This document shows, piece after piece, positions 17,302 to 26,103 of a DNA stretch of 64,000 bases. A program made the translations under genes and the position numbers. Within the stretch, counting starts at the first letter, position 1, and every line of letters begins with the position of its first letter. Source of the stretch: Pseudomonas viridiflava (GTDB taxonomy: Bacteria > Pseudomonadota > Gammaproteobacteria > Pseudomonadales > Pseudomonadaceae); NCBI RefSeq assembly GCF_900590755.1, contig NZ_UUOC01000008.1:98441-162440 (forward strand). Reading direction: 5' to 3'. Under the pieces are notes generated by a model. The model made no database searches. It saw nothing but the letters and a program-made list of their open reading frames with translations, and was not told the DNA's origin.

Positions 17302-17634
17302 TTACTGAGCCGACCAGCGCGGGCCGAACAGAATGATAGTCGCGCCAATGACACACAGCCCTGCGCCCAACCAGTCGGAAGTCAGCGGCCTGACCCGCTC
17401 GATCATCCCCAACCAGGCAATCGACGCCACCACGTAAATCCCGCCATACGCCGCATAAGCACGCCCGGCATAAGCCGCTTCGACTCGGGTCAATAACACC
17501 GCAAACAGGGTCAGGCTGATCAACGCCGGAATCACCCAGAGCGCACTCTTGCCCTGACGCAACCACATCCAGAAGGCGTAACAACCGGCGATCTCGAACA
17601 GCGCCGCGAGGAAAAACCACAGGTAATTGAGCAT
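17302..17634 (-). CDS. YnfA/UPF0060 family small membrane protein
   Basis: 110 residues with four predicted membrane helices: [59 protein letters not shown] and [18 protein letters not shown]. This matches the YnfA family, a small four-helix inner-membrane protein related to SMR-type multidrug exporters. I start at ATG 17634 (MLNYLW). The open frame continues further up to 17745, but the added residues lead into a REP element and are polar and arginine-rich. No good ribosome-binding site is evident. Confidence 0.88.
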   Translation of the reverse strand: MLNYLWFFLAALFEIAGCYAFWMWLRQGKSALWVIPALISLTLFAVLLTRVEAAYAGRAYAAYGGIYVVASIAWLGMIERVRPLTSDWLGAGLCVIGATIILFGPRWSAQ

Positions 17635-17712
17635 GGAGGTTTGGCGTCCAGGGTTGCGATTGAAGGCGGCAACCCTAGCAGAAAAGCGAAATGCGAGCCT
17701 CTGCAAAACCCC

Positions 17713-17801
17713 TGTGGGAGCGGTGCTTGCCCGCGATAAGGGCACCTTGGTCTATCAGGCAAACCGAGGTGTTCTTATCGTGGGCAAGCACCGCTCCCAC
17801 A
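17713..17801. repeat. REP hairpin, GTGGGAGCGGTGCTTGCCCGCGA family
   Basis: Arms TGTGGGAGCGGTGCTTGCCC and GGGCAAGCACCGCTCCCACA lie between ynfA and the SDR gene. Confidence 0.9.
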
Positions 17802-17829
17802 AGGATGAGTCTACCCAAGCATTTTATCC

Positions 17830-18639
17830 CTACCCCTGCCGCGCCTTGGCCCGCATCTTCTCGCACATATTGGCCATTTCGTCATAAAGCGCCTGGGGGG
17901 TTTTCTGTTTCAACTGCCAGGCCATCCGTCCCTGTTCATGGGGCAGGATCATGAATTCGCCTTCAGCGACATGGTCGTAGATGTACTCGGCAACCTGCGT
18001 CGCGGTGATCGGCGAGCTTTCCAGCAGCTTGCCCACCTGAGCCTTCATCGCCGGTGTCGGGCCACGGAACGAGTCCAGCAGGTTGGTCTGGAAGAACGAC
18101 GGGCAAACCACATGCACCGAGATCTGCTGCTCGCGCAATTCAACCAGCAGACTTTCCGAGAGCGCCACCACGCCAGCCTTCGCGACGTTGTAGTTGCTCA
18201 TGGCCGGACCTTGCATCAACGCAGCCATGGAAGCGATGTTGATGATCTTGCCTTTGCTGGCTTCAAGCATCGGCAGGAACGCTTTGCAGCCCTTGACTAC
18301 GCCCATCAGGTTGATCGCGATCTGCCAATCCCAGTCTTCCAGCGACAGCTCGCTGAAAAAACCACCCGACGCCACGCCCGCATTATTGACGATGATATCG
18401 ATGCCGCCGAACTTCTCTTCACAGGCCTGAGCAAAAGCCGTCAGTTGGCTGTAATCCCGCACATCACAGCGCTGGACGAAACCCTCGCCCCCCGCTTCGC
18501 GCACCAGCTTGAGGGTTTCCTGCAAACCGACGTCGTTGACGTCAGACAACGCCAGGCGCCAGCCTTCACGGGCCCAGCGCAGTGCGATTTCGCGACCCAG
18601 ACCAGAACCTGCGCCGGTGATCATGATGCGATTTTGCAT
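17830..18639 (-). CDS. Short-chain dehydrogenase/reductase
   Basis: 269 residues, classical SDR. The cofactor loop is TGAGSGLG at 8-15, with NNAG at 85-88 and catalytic Ser137, Tyr150 and Lys154 (YNVAK). Asp33 after the second strand suggests an NAD(H) preference. The C-terminal part (PHEQGRMAWQLKQKTPQALYDEM) resembles SDRs often annotated as acetoin or oxidoreductase-like proteins near esterases. The substrate cannot be told. Isolated gene. Confidence 0.9.
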   Translation of the reverse strand: MQNRIMITGAGSGLGREIALRWAREGWRLALSDVNDVGLQETLKLVREAGGEGFVQRCDVRDYSQLTAFAQACEEKFGGIDIIVNNAGVASGGFFSELSLEDWDWQIAINLMGVVKGCKAFLPMLEASKGKIINIASMAALMQGPAMSNYNVAKAGVVALSESLLVELREQQISVHVVCPSFFQTNLLDSFRGPTPAMKAQVGKLLESSPITATQVAEYIYDHVAEGEFMILPHEQGRMAWQLKQKTPQALYDEMANMCEKMRAKARQG

Positions 18640-18971
18640 AGGGAAACGCCTTGTCGTTACGGGGATTGAGCCTGAGTGTAACCACTGATTTCACCGATTC
18701 GATCCACCATCAGGGCGCTGAATGACCCAGGCAAACCTGCGCATTACGTCCTGATTACATCAATAACTACGCAAACAATTACCGAACACTAAAGTTCAAC
18801 TTGAATTCGCTAAACATGAACCTTTAACTAAATGTAAAAATTATCGTTCAGCCTACGGATTTTTTCAGAATGCCCAGAGTCGGATGTTTCAAGCAGCACA
18901 AACTTTAAGCCACTCCGGTAGAAGCTTGAACTGTTGTAGCCATTAACCAAGAACCAAAGAAGGAACTCGTC
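18640..18971. other. Intergenic region, nothing identified
   Basis: About 330 bases between the divergent SDR and DUF3309 genes. It has an A/T-rich centre (about 18760-18860), suitable for promoters in both directions, but I see no convincing consensus pair, RNA gene or repeat. Confidence 0.5.
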
Positions 18972-19130
18972 ATGGGCATCGGCACAATTCTTATCATTAT
19001 CCTGATCCTGCTGCTGGTCGGCGGCCTGCCAGTCTTCCCGCACTCGCGCAGCTGGGGCTACGGTCCATCGGGGATCATCGGTACGATTCTGGTGATTCTG
19101 TTGATACTGGTATTGCTGGGCCGGATATAA
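18972..19130 (+). CDS. DUF3309 family two-helix membrane miniprotein
   Basis: 52 residues: MGIGTILIIILILLLVGGLP, then FPHSRSWGYGPSGIIG, then TILVILLILVLLGRI. Two hydrophobic helices around a short loop with the W-G-Y-G-P-S signature of DUF3309, which is common in proteobacteria and of unknown role. Shine-Dalgarno AAGGAACTCGTC precedes ATG. A strong terminator follows 21 bases after the stop, so this is a monocistronic gene. Confidence 0.88.
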   Translation: MGIGTILIIILILLLVGGLPVFPHSRSWGYGPSGIIGTILVILLILVLLGRI

Positions 19131-19151
19131 ATTCCCGTACGGCATAACCTG

Positions 19152-19180
19152 AAGCCCCGCTTATTAAGCGGGGCTTTTTA
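19152..19180 (+). terminator. Rho-independent terminator of the DUF3309 gene
   Basis: Hairpin AGCCCCGC / GCGGGGCT with loop TTATTAA, followed by TTTTTATT. Confidence 0.9.
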
Positions 19181-19217
19181 TTGGGTTGGTACTCGTCATT
19201 TGAGTTCACCCTAACCC

Positions 19218-19338
19218 TGTAGGAGCGACCGGGGTGGCGCTCCACCTTGCTCGCGATAGCGTCAGGTCAGGCAATGATTTATTGACAGATAAACTGCTAT
19301 CGCGAGCAAGGTGGAGCGCCACCCCGGTCGCTCCTACA
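19218..19338. repeat. REP hairpin, long form with GGGGTGGCGCTCCACC core
   Basis: A 121-base inverted repeat. Arms TGTAGGAGCGACCGGGGTGG and complement continue into GCGCTCCACCTTGCTCGCGA on both sides, so the arms are about 40 nt. The extra internal palindrome distinguishes it from other REPs here. Confidence 0.88.
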
Positions 19339-19381
19339 GTTCTTCGTATGAGTGAAGAAAACCGGATTTACAGGAATAAAA

Positions 19382-19403
19382 AAAGCAGCCCGAAGGCTGC
19401 TTT
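19382..19403 (-). terminator. Terminator of the yjcH-actP operon
   Basis: Hairpin AAAGCAGCC-CGAA-GGCTGCTTT immediately downstream of the actP stop, with T-rich flank on the minus strand. Confidence 0.88.
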
Positions 19404-19423
19404 CTTTTTGCAACGACTAACTC

Positions 19424-21082
19424 TTAGTGAGACACCGCACCGCTGGCACCCAGGCCAGTCTGAGAGCGGACGAACTGCGGGTAGAACAACGCACGCTCGC
19501 CTTCTGCCGCTTTCGATTTGTCGGTGATGGAGAAGAACCAGATACCCACGAATGCGATGGCGATGGAGAACAGCGCCGGGTATTCGTAAGGGAAGATGGC
19601 TTTTTCGTGATGCAGGATCGACACCCAGATGGTCGGGCCGAGGATCATCAACACCACCGCGCTGATCAAGCCCATCCAGCCGCCGATCATGGCGCCACGG
19701 GTAGTCAGGTTTTTCCAGTACATGGAAAGCAGCAGCACAGGGAAGTTACAGCTCGCCGCGATGGAGAACGCCAGGCCCACCATGAACGCGATGTTCTGGC
19801 TTTCGAAGGCGATACCCAACAGGATTGCCACGATTGCCAGCGCAATGGTGGTGATCTTCGACACGCGAATCTCATCTTTCTCGTTGGCCTTGCCCGCTTT
19901 GATTACGCTGGCATAAAGGTCATGAGAAACCGCCGAAGCACCGGCCAGGGTCAGACCGGCAACCACTGCCAGAATGGTGGCGAAAGCGACTGCCGAGATG
20001 AAGCCCAGGAACAGACTGCCGCCCACTGCATCGGCAAGGTGCACCGCTGCCATGTTGTTACCACCCAACAGCGCACCTGCCGCGTCCTTGAACGCCGGGT
20101 TGGTGCTGACCAAAAGAATCGCGCCGAAGCCGATGATGAAGGTCAGGATGTAGAAGTAACCGATGAAGCCAGTGGCGTAGAGCACCGACTTGCGGGCTTC
20201 CTTGGCGTCGCTCACGGTGAAGAAGCGCATCAGGATGTGTGGCAGACCGGCGGTACCGAACATCAGTGCCAGGCCCAGAGAGAACGCCGAAATCGGATCT
20301 TTCACCAGACCGCCCGGGCTCATGATCGCTTCACCTTTAGGGTGAACCTTGACCGCCTCGGAGAACAGCATGTTGAAGTCGAAGTTGACGTGTTTCATGA
20401 CCATCAGCGCCATGAACGACGCACCGGACAACAGCATCACCGCCTTGATGATCTGTACCCAGGTGGTGGCCAGCATGCCGCCGAACAGCACATACAGGCA
20501 CATCAGGATACCGACCAGCACCACGGCAACCGCGTAATCCAGGCCGAATAACAGCTGGATCAGTTTGCCGGCGCCGACCATCTGCGCAATCAGATAAAAC
20601 GCCACCACCACCAGCGAACCGCAGGCGGACAGGGTGCGAATTTCTTTTTGCTTGAGGCGATACGAAGCCACGTCAGCGAAGGTGTATTTACCCAGGTTAC
20701 GCAGGCGTTCGGCGATCAGGAACAGAATGATCGGCCAACCCACCAGGAAGCCGATCGAGTAGATCAGGCCGTCGTAGCCGGAGGTGTACACCAGCGCGGA
20801 AATCCCCAGGAAGGAGGCTGCCGACATGTAGTCACCGGCAATGGCCAGACCGTTCTGGAAACCGGTGATCTTGCCGCCCGCCGAGTAGTAGTCCGATGCG
20901 GTTTTGTTTTTCTTCGATGCCCAGTACGTGATGTAGAGGGTGAAGGCCACGAACACGACGAACATGACGATCGCCGATGTGTTCAGGGGTTGTTTCTGCA
21001 CAGCGCCGGTCAACGCGTCTGCCGCCCAGAGGGTCGGCGCGAAGGCGGCCAGGCCGAATGCTGCAAAGAGGCGCCGGATCAT
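19424..21082 (-). CDS. actP: Cation/acetate symporter ActP
   Basis: 552 residues of the sodium:solute symporter family, with an N-terminal signal-like segment ([20 protein letters not shown]) and about 13 membrane helices, as in E. coli ActP. Diagnostic segments are [30 protein letters not shown], and [13 protein letters not shown]. It takes up acetate and other short monocarboxylates across the inner membrane with a cation. The ATG overlaps the yjcH stop (ATGA) and is preceded by AAGGAGGCG. The yjcH-actP pair next to betX is the same order I recall for PA3235-PA3234 and PA3236 of P. aeruginosa. Confidence 0.96.
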   Translation of the reverse strand: MIRRLFAAFGLAAFAPTLWAADALTGAVQKQPLNTSAIVMFVVFVAFTLYITYWASKKNKTASDYYSAGGKITGFQNGLAIAGDYMSAASFLGISALVYTSGYDGLIYSIGFLVGWPIILFLIAERLRNLGKYTFADVASYRLKQKEIRTLSACGSLVVVAFYLIAQMVGAGKLIQLLFGLDYAVAVVLVGILMCLYVLFGGMLATTWVQIIKAVMLLSGASFMALMVMKHVNFDFNMLFSEAVKVHPKGEAIMSPGGLVKDPISAFSLGLALMFGTAGLPHILMRFFTVSDAKEARKSVLYATGFIGYFYILTFIIGFGAILLVSTNPAFKDAAGALLGGNNMAAVHLADAVGGSLFLGFISAVAFATILAVVAGLTLAGASAVSHDLYASVIKAGKANEKDEIRVSKITTIALAIVAILLGIAFESQNIAFMVGLAFSIAASCNFPVLLLSMYWKNLTTRGAMIGGWMGLISAVVLMILGPTIWVSILHHEKAIFPYEYPALFSIAIAFVGIWFFSITDKSKAAEGERALFYPQFVRSQTGLGASGAVSH

Positions 21083-21390
21083 TGTTGCGCCTCCTTCAGG
21101 ATGGCGTTGTTCAGGTCATCGAATTCACCGTTGGCACGGCGAACATAGATGGCGGTGAGCACGAACGCAGACAGGATCAGACCGACCCCGATCGGCATTC
21201 CCCAGGTAATGGTCGAAGTCGGGCTCAGTTTGGCGCCCAGAATATGAGGGCCATAAGCGATCAAAAGGATAAAAGCGGCATAAAGCCCGAGCATGATCGC
21301 CGAAAGAATCCAGGCGAAACGCTCCCTTTTGGATACCAGCTCCTTGAAACGGGGGCTGTTTTGAATCGAGAGGTAAATGCTGTCGTTCAT
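21079..21390 (-). CDS. yjcH: DUF485 membrane protein YjcH
   Basis: 103 residues with a cytoplasmic N-terminus ([20 protein letters not shown]) and two membrane helices ([45 protein letters not shown]). DUF485 proteins are nearly always encoded just upstream of actP and are thought to assist the symporter. Shine-Dalgarno GAGGACAAAAACA precedes the ATG. First gene of a two-gene operon. Confidence 0.93.
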   Translation of the reverse strand: MNDSIYLSIQNSPRFKELVSKRERFAWILSAIMLGLYAAFILLIAYGPHILGAKLSPTSTITWGMPIGVGLILSAFVLTAIYVRRANGEFDDLNNAILKEAQQ

Positions 21391-21540
21391 TGTTTTTGTC
21401 CTCGCAGCACAGATGAGATGTTACGCATTCCACTTTAGTCCGCTTCGGCGACTGCTCCAGACGACCTTAGTATTAGAACGACATTAGTCGAGAGTGGGGG
21501 GATGTGCATCACAGGCTGGCAAATCCTTATGGGTGACGAA

Positions 21541-21645
21541 GTGGGACCGGCTTCAGCCGGGAAGACGGCATTTCTGGCGACGCATATGCAGCGCATGCCC
21601 CGGCCTCTTCCCGGCTAAAGCGGAGCGCCGCCCGGCCGGTCCCAC
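21541..21645. repeat. REP hairpin, GTGGGACCGGCTTTAGCCGGGAAG family
   Basis: Arms GTGGGACCGGCTTCAGCCGG and CCGGCCGGTCCCAC. The right arm is altered by an insertion-like GAGCGCCGCC. Cleaner copies of this family are at 36321 and 48161. Confidence 0.85.
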
Positions 21646-21695
21646 CACATCGCGCCAATATTGAGATCTCCTAAACCCTATCGCGGCCCACAAAA

Positions 21696-21725
21696 AAACC
21701 GCCCGGTCGTTAAACCGGGCGGTTT
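21696..21725 (-). terminator. Terminator of betX
   Basis: Hairpin AAACCGCCCGG-TCGTTAAA-CCGGGCGGTTT. On the minus strand it is followed by a T run (from AAAAAAA at 21692). Confidence 0.9.
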
Positions 21726-21749
21726 CGGGTGGAGCGTTAAAGGGCCGAG

Positions 21750-22598
21750 TTATTTACCCGTCCACTCTTTTACGCGATCAGGGTGCTTGGCAACCCAATC
21801 CTTGGCAGCCGCTTCAGGCTTGGCGCCGTCCTGGATGGCCAGCATCACTTCGCCGATTTCATCCTTGGAAGCCCACTGGAACTTCTTCAGGAATTCCACG
21901 ACTTCAGGAGCCTTGGTCGCCAGCTCTTTGCTGCCGACGCTGTCCACGGTTTCCGCTGCGCCGTAGACACCTTTTGGATCTTCCAGGAACTTCAGCTTCC
22001 ATTTAGCGAACATCCAGTGTGGCACCCAGCCGGTCACTGCGATGGATTGCTGCTTTGGATAAGCCCGGGTCAGCTCGGCAATCATGCCGGCGCCGGAACT
22101 GGCTTGCAGTTTGTAGCCATCCAGACCGTAGTCCTTGATGGCCTGTTCAGTTTTGATCATCACGCCCGAACCGGCATCGATACCAACAATCTTCTTCTTG
22201 AAGGACTCGTCAGTCTTGAGGTCTTCGATACTGTTGGCTTTCACGTAGTCAGGTACGATCAGGCCGATCTTGGCGTCCTTGAAGTTGGCGCCGTAGTTGA
22301 CGACGTTATCTTTGTTCTTGGCCAGGTATTCACCGTGAGTCACCGGCAGCCAGGCCGAGAGCATCATGTCCAGTTTGCCGGTCGCAACGCCCTGCCACAT
22401 GATCCCGGCCGCAACCGCCTGGAGTTTCACGTCGTAACCCAGCTTTTCCTTGATCACTATTGCCGCAACGTTCGTGGTGGCAACGCTATCGGACCAACCG
22501 TCGACATAGCCAATGCTCACTTCTTTGGCTGAGGCCAGCGTAGAACTGACAGCAAGGGCCAGCGCAGCACCCACGCCCAGGATTTTTCGCATCTTCAT
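21750..22598 (-). CDS. betX: Glycine betaine substrate-binding protein BetX (orphan)
   Basis: 282 residues with a cleavable signal (MKMRKILGVGAALALAVSS, cleavage near LASA-KE). The body is of the OpuAC/ProX class for quaternary ammonium compounds (VSIGYVDGWSDSVATT, AGIMWQGVATGKLDMMLSAW, VTGWVPHWMFAKWKL). The tryptophans are of the kind that form the betaine cage. No permease or ATPase gene is adjacent; in Pseudomonas such orphan binding proteins (CaiX, BetX) serve the separate Cbc core transporter. The position next to yjcH-actP agrees with PA3236. Shine-Dalgarno GGGGAAGTAACG. Confidence 0.88.
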   Translation of the reverse strand: MKMRKILGVGAALALAVSSTLASAKEVSIGYVDGWSDSVATTNVAAIVIKEKLGYDVKLQAVAAGIMWQGVATGKLDMMLSAWLPVTHGEYLAKNKDNVVNYGANFKDAKIGLIVPDYVKANSIEDLKTDESFKKKIVGIDAGSGVMIKTEQAIKDYGLDGYKLQASSGAGMIAELTRAYPKQQSIAVTGWVPHWMFAKWKLKFLEDPKGVYGAAETVDSVGSKELATKAPEVVEFLKKFQWASKDEIGEVMLAIQDGAKPEAAAKDWVAKHPDRVKEWTGK

Positions 22599-22884
22599 CG
22601 TTACTTCCCCGGTAGTCTCGCGCCCGACAAGGGTCAGGCATCGTTAACGTTCTTATAAAGACCGCAGTCCGCGCGCACTGCCAAAGCACTGCGCACTTTT
22701 TCACGCCTCACTTGCTCAGCGGAACCAGACCTGCACCGCGTGCCCTTTGATCATCAACCTGCTCAGCAATCAGACATGCTCTGTCAGCGACCTCAAGACA
22801 CGGAGAAACGACATCAGCGCGCCATCAACGACAACCTTGTCGTAAAACGCCAGGGCCGGAGGTTGGCTGACAAGGGAACACATT
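22599..22884. other. Intergenic region upstream of the sRNA, no gene recognised
   Basis: About 290 bases between the betX start and the putative CbrB sites. Presumably it includes the betX promoter. No protein gene, tRNA or repeat is visible. Confidence 0.5.
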
Positions 22885-22885
22885 G

Positions 22886-22926
22886 TGTTACCTCTCTGCG
22901 GTAAACCTGTTCCTGGGCGGGTAACA
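22886..22926 (+). promoter_or_regulatory. Putative CbrB enhancer sites upstream of the Crc-type sRNA
   Basis: TGTTAC (22886-22891), GGTAAAC (22900-22906) and GTAACA (22921-22926) form a cluster of inverted GTTAC/GTAAC half-sites 70-110 bases upstream of a sigma-54 promoter. That is a typical distance for an enhancer-binding protein. CbrB activates the Crc-type sRNAs in Pseudomonas and its reported sites contain such half-sites. Assignment is by inference. Confidence 0.6.
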
Positions 22927-22997
22927 CGGAAACAGATGACGCTTGGGCTTCGCTGACAGAAATCACCAACCTATTGATTCATAACGATTTTTAAAAG

Positions 22998-23013
22998 TTG
23001 GCACAGCTCCTGC
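22998..23013 (+). promoter_or_regulatory. Sigma-54 (RpoN) -24/-12 promoter of the Crc-type sRNA
   Basis: TTGGCACAGCTCCTGCT has GG at 23000-23001 and GC at 23012-23013, exactly 10 bases apart, with TGGCAC intact. Transcription would begin about 12 bases downstream, near G23024. Confidence 0.88.
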
Positions 23014-23023
23014 TATATCTCCT

Positions 23024-23394
23024 GCATAACAAGAACAACATGCAGCAAACCCAATAAGAACAAGACGTACCGGCTCTGACATAACAAAAACAAAGGCACA
23101 GAGACGCAGCTAACAGATTTTTTTGGAGTGGATCAGCTTTACAGAGGCTTCCCCGGAACCTCGCAACCGGACAGAGAACAATAAAACTACCTTCAGGTAG
23201 CTCCCGTACTGGTTGGATCGCAAGATCAAAGCGAGTCAGCGCTCAAAAAAATACGTTTGCTCTTGACCCCGGTTGGGGGTCGAACAAGAACGCAGTAAAG
23301 GGATCGGTCGCCAAAAACAACAACAGGCCACCCTAGAACAATAAAAATAGAGCACGTAAGACGATTGAAAAGGGGAGCCTCGGCTCCCCTTTTT
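23024..23394 (+). ncRNA. CrcZ/CrcY/CrcX-type Hfq-Crc titrating small RNA
   Basis: About 370 nt, from the sigma-54 start GCATAACAAGAACAACATGC to a strong terminator. It has no coding potential. It carries seven A-rich catabolite-activity motifs of the AAnAAnAA type: 23028-23040 (AACAAGAACAACA), 23052-23064, 23081-23095, 23175-23187, 23282-23291, 23311-23325 (CCAAAAACAACAACA) and 23336-23349. These are the sites by which CrcZ and CrcY bind Hfq with Crc, relieving catabolite repression when CbrAB senses poor carbon. Length fits the 350-410 nt known for the family. It is not next to cbrB, where CrcZ normally lies, so this is probably the second family member (CrcY or CrcX). I leave the symbol open. 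Confidence 0.87.
23370..23394 (+). terminator. Terminator of the Crc-type sRNA
   Basis: AAGGGGAGCC-TC-GGCTCCCCTTTTT: a near-perfect GC hairpin with U tail. Confidence 0.92.
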
Positions 23395-23420
23395 GCTGTG
23401 CGTGACAAATGACTTAAATC

Positions 23421-23509
23421 TGTAGGAGTGAGCTTGCTCGCGATGGCGTCATGTCAGACGACGATTTACGTTCAGACAGACCGCTATCGCGAGCAAGCTC
23501 ACTCCTACA
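23421..23509. repeat. REP hairpin, GTGAGCTTGCTCGCGA family
   Basis: Arms TGTAGGAGTGAGCTTGCTCG and complement lie between the sRNA terminator and the hydrolase gene. Confidence 0.92.
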
Positions 23510-23708
23510 GAGGTAGGTGCCCTATTGAATCCCGCCCATACATTCCATAAACGACAAAAAAGCACAGCATTACGCTCTTGACGCCAGAGAACGTGTATTG
23601 TCTCGGACTATTTACAACGGGTTTAGCTGTTTGTAGGGCACTTTGGCACTACAGCGACGGTCATAGCCCGCGTACCTCATCAGCACTTCTTTCCCAAGGG
23701 ATCTAGTC

Positions 23709-25007
23709 ATGCTCCGTTTCCTGCGCTTTGCTGCCGTTATTGGCGGCCTCTGTTTGAGTGCGTCCGCTATGGCGGTCAACGTTGACCCCGCCACCTATGG
23801 CTTCCCTTTAAAGAACCCCTTCGAAGCGACCATCGCCACTACACCTCCCGACATGCGCCCGGAGCTGCCAGCCGACGACGACATCGATCAGGACGATTAC
23901 ACCCTGAATCTGCGCCCGGAGCGTGAGTTCACCCTGCCGGACAACTTCTGGGCCGTTAAAAAGCTGCGTTATCGTCTGGCCAAGCAAGATAAGCCAGCAC
24001 CGCTGATCTTCCTGATCGCGGGCACCGGCGCGCCGTATAACAGCACCATCAACGAATTCCTCAAGAAGTTGTACTACGGCGCGGGTTACAACGTCGTACA
24101 GCTGTCGTCGCCGACCAGCTATGACTTCATGAGTTCGGCATCGCGCTTCGCCACACCGGGTATTTCGACCGAAGATGCCGAAGACCTTTACCGGGTCATG
24201 CAAGCAGTGCGCGCGCAACAGGCTGATCTGAAAGTCACCGACTACTACCTGACCGGTTATAGCCTGGGTGCGCTGAACGCTGCGTTTGTCGCTCGCCTGG
24301 ACGAGACCCGTCGCAGCTTCAACTTCAAGAAAGTGTTGCTGCTCAACCCGCCGGTCAATCTGTACACGTCGATTTCCAACCTCGACAAACTGGTGCAGAC
24401 CAACGTCAAAGGCATCGACAACAGCACCACATTCTATGAACTGGTATTGGCCAAGCTGACTCGCTACTTCCGTCAGAAAGGTTACATCGACCTCAACGAC
24501 GCCCTGCTGTATGACTTCCAGCAATCCAAACAGCACCTGACCAACGAACAGATGGCGATGCTGATTGGTACGTCGTTCCGCTTCTCGTCGGCTGACATCG
24601 CGTTCACTTCGGACCTGATCAACCGTCGCGGTCTGATCACCCCGCCGAAATTCCCGATCACCGAAGGCACCAGCCTGTCGCCGTTCCTGCGTCGCGCGCT
24701 GCAATGTGACTTCGATTGCTACCTGACCGAACAAGTCATCCCGATGTGGCGCGCCCGCACCGACGGTGGCAGCCTATTGCAGCTGGTGGATCAAGTGAGC
24801 CTGTACGCGCTCAAGGATTACCTGCACGACAGCAAGAAAATCTCGGTCATGCACAACGCCGACGACGTGATTCTGGGCGCTGGCGACCTGGGCTTCCTGC
24901 GCAAGACCTTTGGCGATCGCCTGACCGTTTACCCTTACGGCGGCCATTGCGGCAACATCAATTACCGCGTCAACAGCGACGCCATGCTGGAGTTCTTCCG
25001 TGGCTAA
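23709..25007 (+). CDS. Exported alpha/beta-hydrolase fold protein
   Basis: 432 residues. It has an N-terminal signal peptide (MLRFLRFAAVIGGLCLSASAMA-VN), then an alpha/beta-hydrolase core. The features are the oxyanion region LIFLIAGTGAPYNS, the nucleophile elbow GYSLGA (Ser in G-x-S-x-G, about residue 184), a late Asp in HNADDVILG and His in YPYGGHCGNI. Probably periplasmic. The downstream mlaA-like gene overlaps its end by 8 bases (GTG start inside the last codons), so the two are translationally coupled and may act together on outer-membrane lipids. The substrate is unknown; I do not recognise it as a characterised lipase. Confidence 0.82.
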   Translation: MLRFLRFAAVIGGLCLSASAMAVNVDPATYGFPLKNPFEATIATTPPDMRPELPADDDIDQDDYTLNLRPEREFTLPDNFWAVKKLRYRLAKQDKPAPLIFLIAGTGAPYNSTINEFLKKLYYGAGYNVVQLSSPTSYDFMSSASRFATPGISTEDAEDLYRVMQAVRAQQADLKVTDYYLTGYSLGALNAAFVARLDETRRSFNFKKVLLLNPPVNLYTSISNLDKLVQTNVKGIDNSTTFYELVLAKLTRYFRQKGYIDLNDALLYDFQQSKQHLTNEQMAMLIGTSFRFSSADIAFTSDLINRRGLITPPKFPITEGTSLSPFLRRALQCDFDCYLTEQVIPMWRARTDGGSLLQLVDQVSLYALKDYLHDSKKISVMHNADDVILGAGDLGFLRKTFGDRLTVYPYGGHCGNINYRVNSDAMLEFFRG

Positions 25008-25812
25008 ACGTCTTTTACTCCTTGCTGCCCTGCTCTGCGCAGGCACCGTCCAGGCCGCTGACGCGACTGACAGCAACCTTGCCGAACATCCGGCCACCGT
25101 TGCACGGCAGATCGATGGCGACGGCTTTACCCAGCCGTTGAAATCGCTGCAGTTCAACCCGGGCCTGGATCAACGGGAATTCGAACGCGCTACGCTCACC
25201 GCGCTGGAAGTCTACGACCCGCTTGAATCGTGGAACCGTCGGGTCTACCACTTCAACTATCGCTTCGATGAGTGGGTGTTCCTGCCGGTGGTCAACGGCT
25301 ATCGCTACATCACACCGGGTTTCGTGCGCAGTGGCGTGAGTAACTTCTTCAACAACCTGGGCGATATTCCCAACCTGTTGAACAGCCTGTTCCAGTTCAA
25401 GGGCGAGCGCTCGCTGGAAACAACCGGCCGCCTGCTGGTGAACACCACCATCGGCATCGCCGGCCTGTGGGACCCGGCCACCATGATGGGCCTGCCGCGT
25501 CAGAGCGAAGACTTCGGTCAGACGCTTGGCTTCTACGGTGTGCCATCGGGTCCTTACCTGGTACTGCCGTTGCTCGGCCCTTCCAACCTGCGTGACACAG
25601 GTGGTTTGCTGTTCGACTTCACAGCCGAATCGCAGATCAACTTCCTGAACGTCTCCCAGGTCAGCAGCGACCACCCGGAACTCTACGTTCTGCGTGCCAT
25701 CGACCGCCGCTACGGCACCAGCTTCCGCTACGGCCAGATGAACTCGCCTTTCGAATACGAGAAAGTGCGCTACGTCTACACCGAAGCCCGCAAGCTGCAA
25801 ATCGCCGAGTAA
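25000..25812 (+). CDS. MlaA/VacJ family protein (paralogue lacking a lipobox)
   Basis: 270 residues, GTG start. The core is typical MlaA: YDPLESWNRRVYHFNYRFDEW, NFFNNLGDIPNLLNSLFQ, NTTIGIAGLWDPA, EDFGQTLGFYGVPSGPYLVLPLLGPSN. MlaA sits in the outer membrane with porins and removes misplaced phospholipids towards MlaC. Unlike standard VacJ/MlaA, the signal (MAKRLLLLAALLCAGTVQA-AD) has no LxGC lipobox. The only cysteine is Cys13 inside the hydrophobic core, so signal peptidase I cleavage is expected. Coupled to the hydrolase upstream. Likely a second MlaA, distinct from the canonical lipoprotein encoded elsewhere. Confidence 0.9.
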   Translation: MAKRLLLLAALLCAGTVQAADATDSNLAEHPATVARQIDGDGFTQPLKSLQFNPGLDQREFERATLTALEVYDPLESWNRRVYHFNYRFDEWVFLPVVNGYRYITPGFVRSGVSNFFNNLGDIPNLLNSLFQFKGERSLETTGRLLVNTTIGIAGLWDPATMMGLPRQSEDFGQTLGFYGVPSGPYLVLPLLGPSNLRDTGGLLFDFTAESQINFLNVSQVSSDHPELYVLRAIDRRYGTSFRYGQMNSPFEYEKVRYVYTEARKLQIAE

Positions 25813-25826
25813 CAGATCGGCGTTAC

Positions 25827-25868
25827 AAAAAACGGCCAGCCGGAGCGATCCGCCTGGCCGTTTTTTTT
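25827..25868 (+). terminator. Terminator of the hydrolase-mlaA operon
   Basis: AAAAAACGGCCAG...CTGGCCGTTTTTTTT hairpin 15 bases after the stop. Confidence 0.92.
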
Positions 25869-25904
25869 GTGGGCCATTAAATATCCGCTTGGAATGAAAA
25901 ACCT

Positions 25905-25996
25905 TGTGGGAGCGAGCTTGCTCGCGAAGGCGATGCTACTGCCCACAGAAGTATTTCGAATGTACCGCCCTCTTCGCGAGCAAGCTCGCTCCCACA
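25905..25996. repeat. REP hairpin, GTGGGAGCGAGCTTGCTCGCGA family
   Basis: Arms TGTGGGAGCGAGCTTGCTCG and complement. A lone half-copy of this family is at 52440-52464. Confidence 0.92.
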
Positions 25997-26103
25997 AGGA
26001 TCGCAATTCAATCTAGAAACCCGATAAATAACTCTCAAATTCATCACCCATCAATCAACCAAACAGGCATAGCATGGTCGCCATTGATGAGGAGACCTGT
26101 CAC

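Noticed and set aside
23226..23408. 60-codon frame in the sRNA region
   Set aside because: It runs antisense through the sRNA terminator, with no ribosome-binding site; the region is explained as a non-coding RNA.
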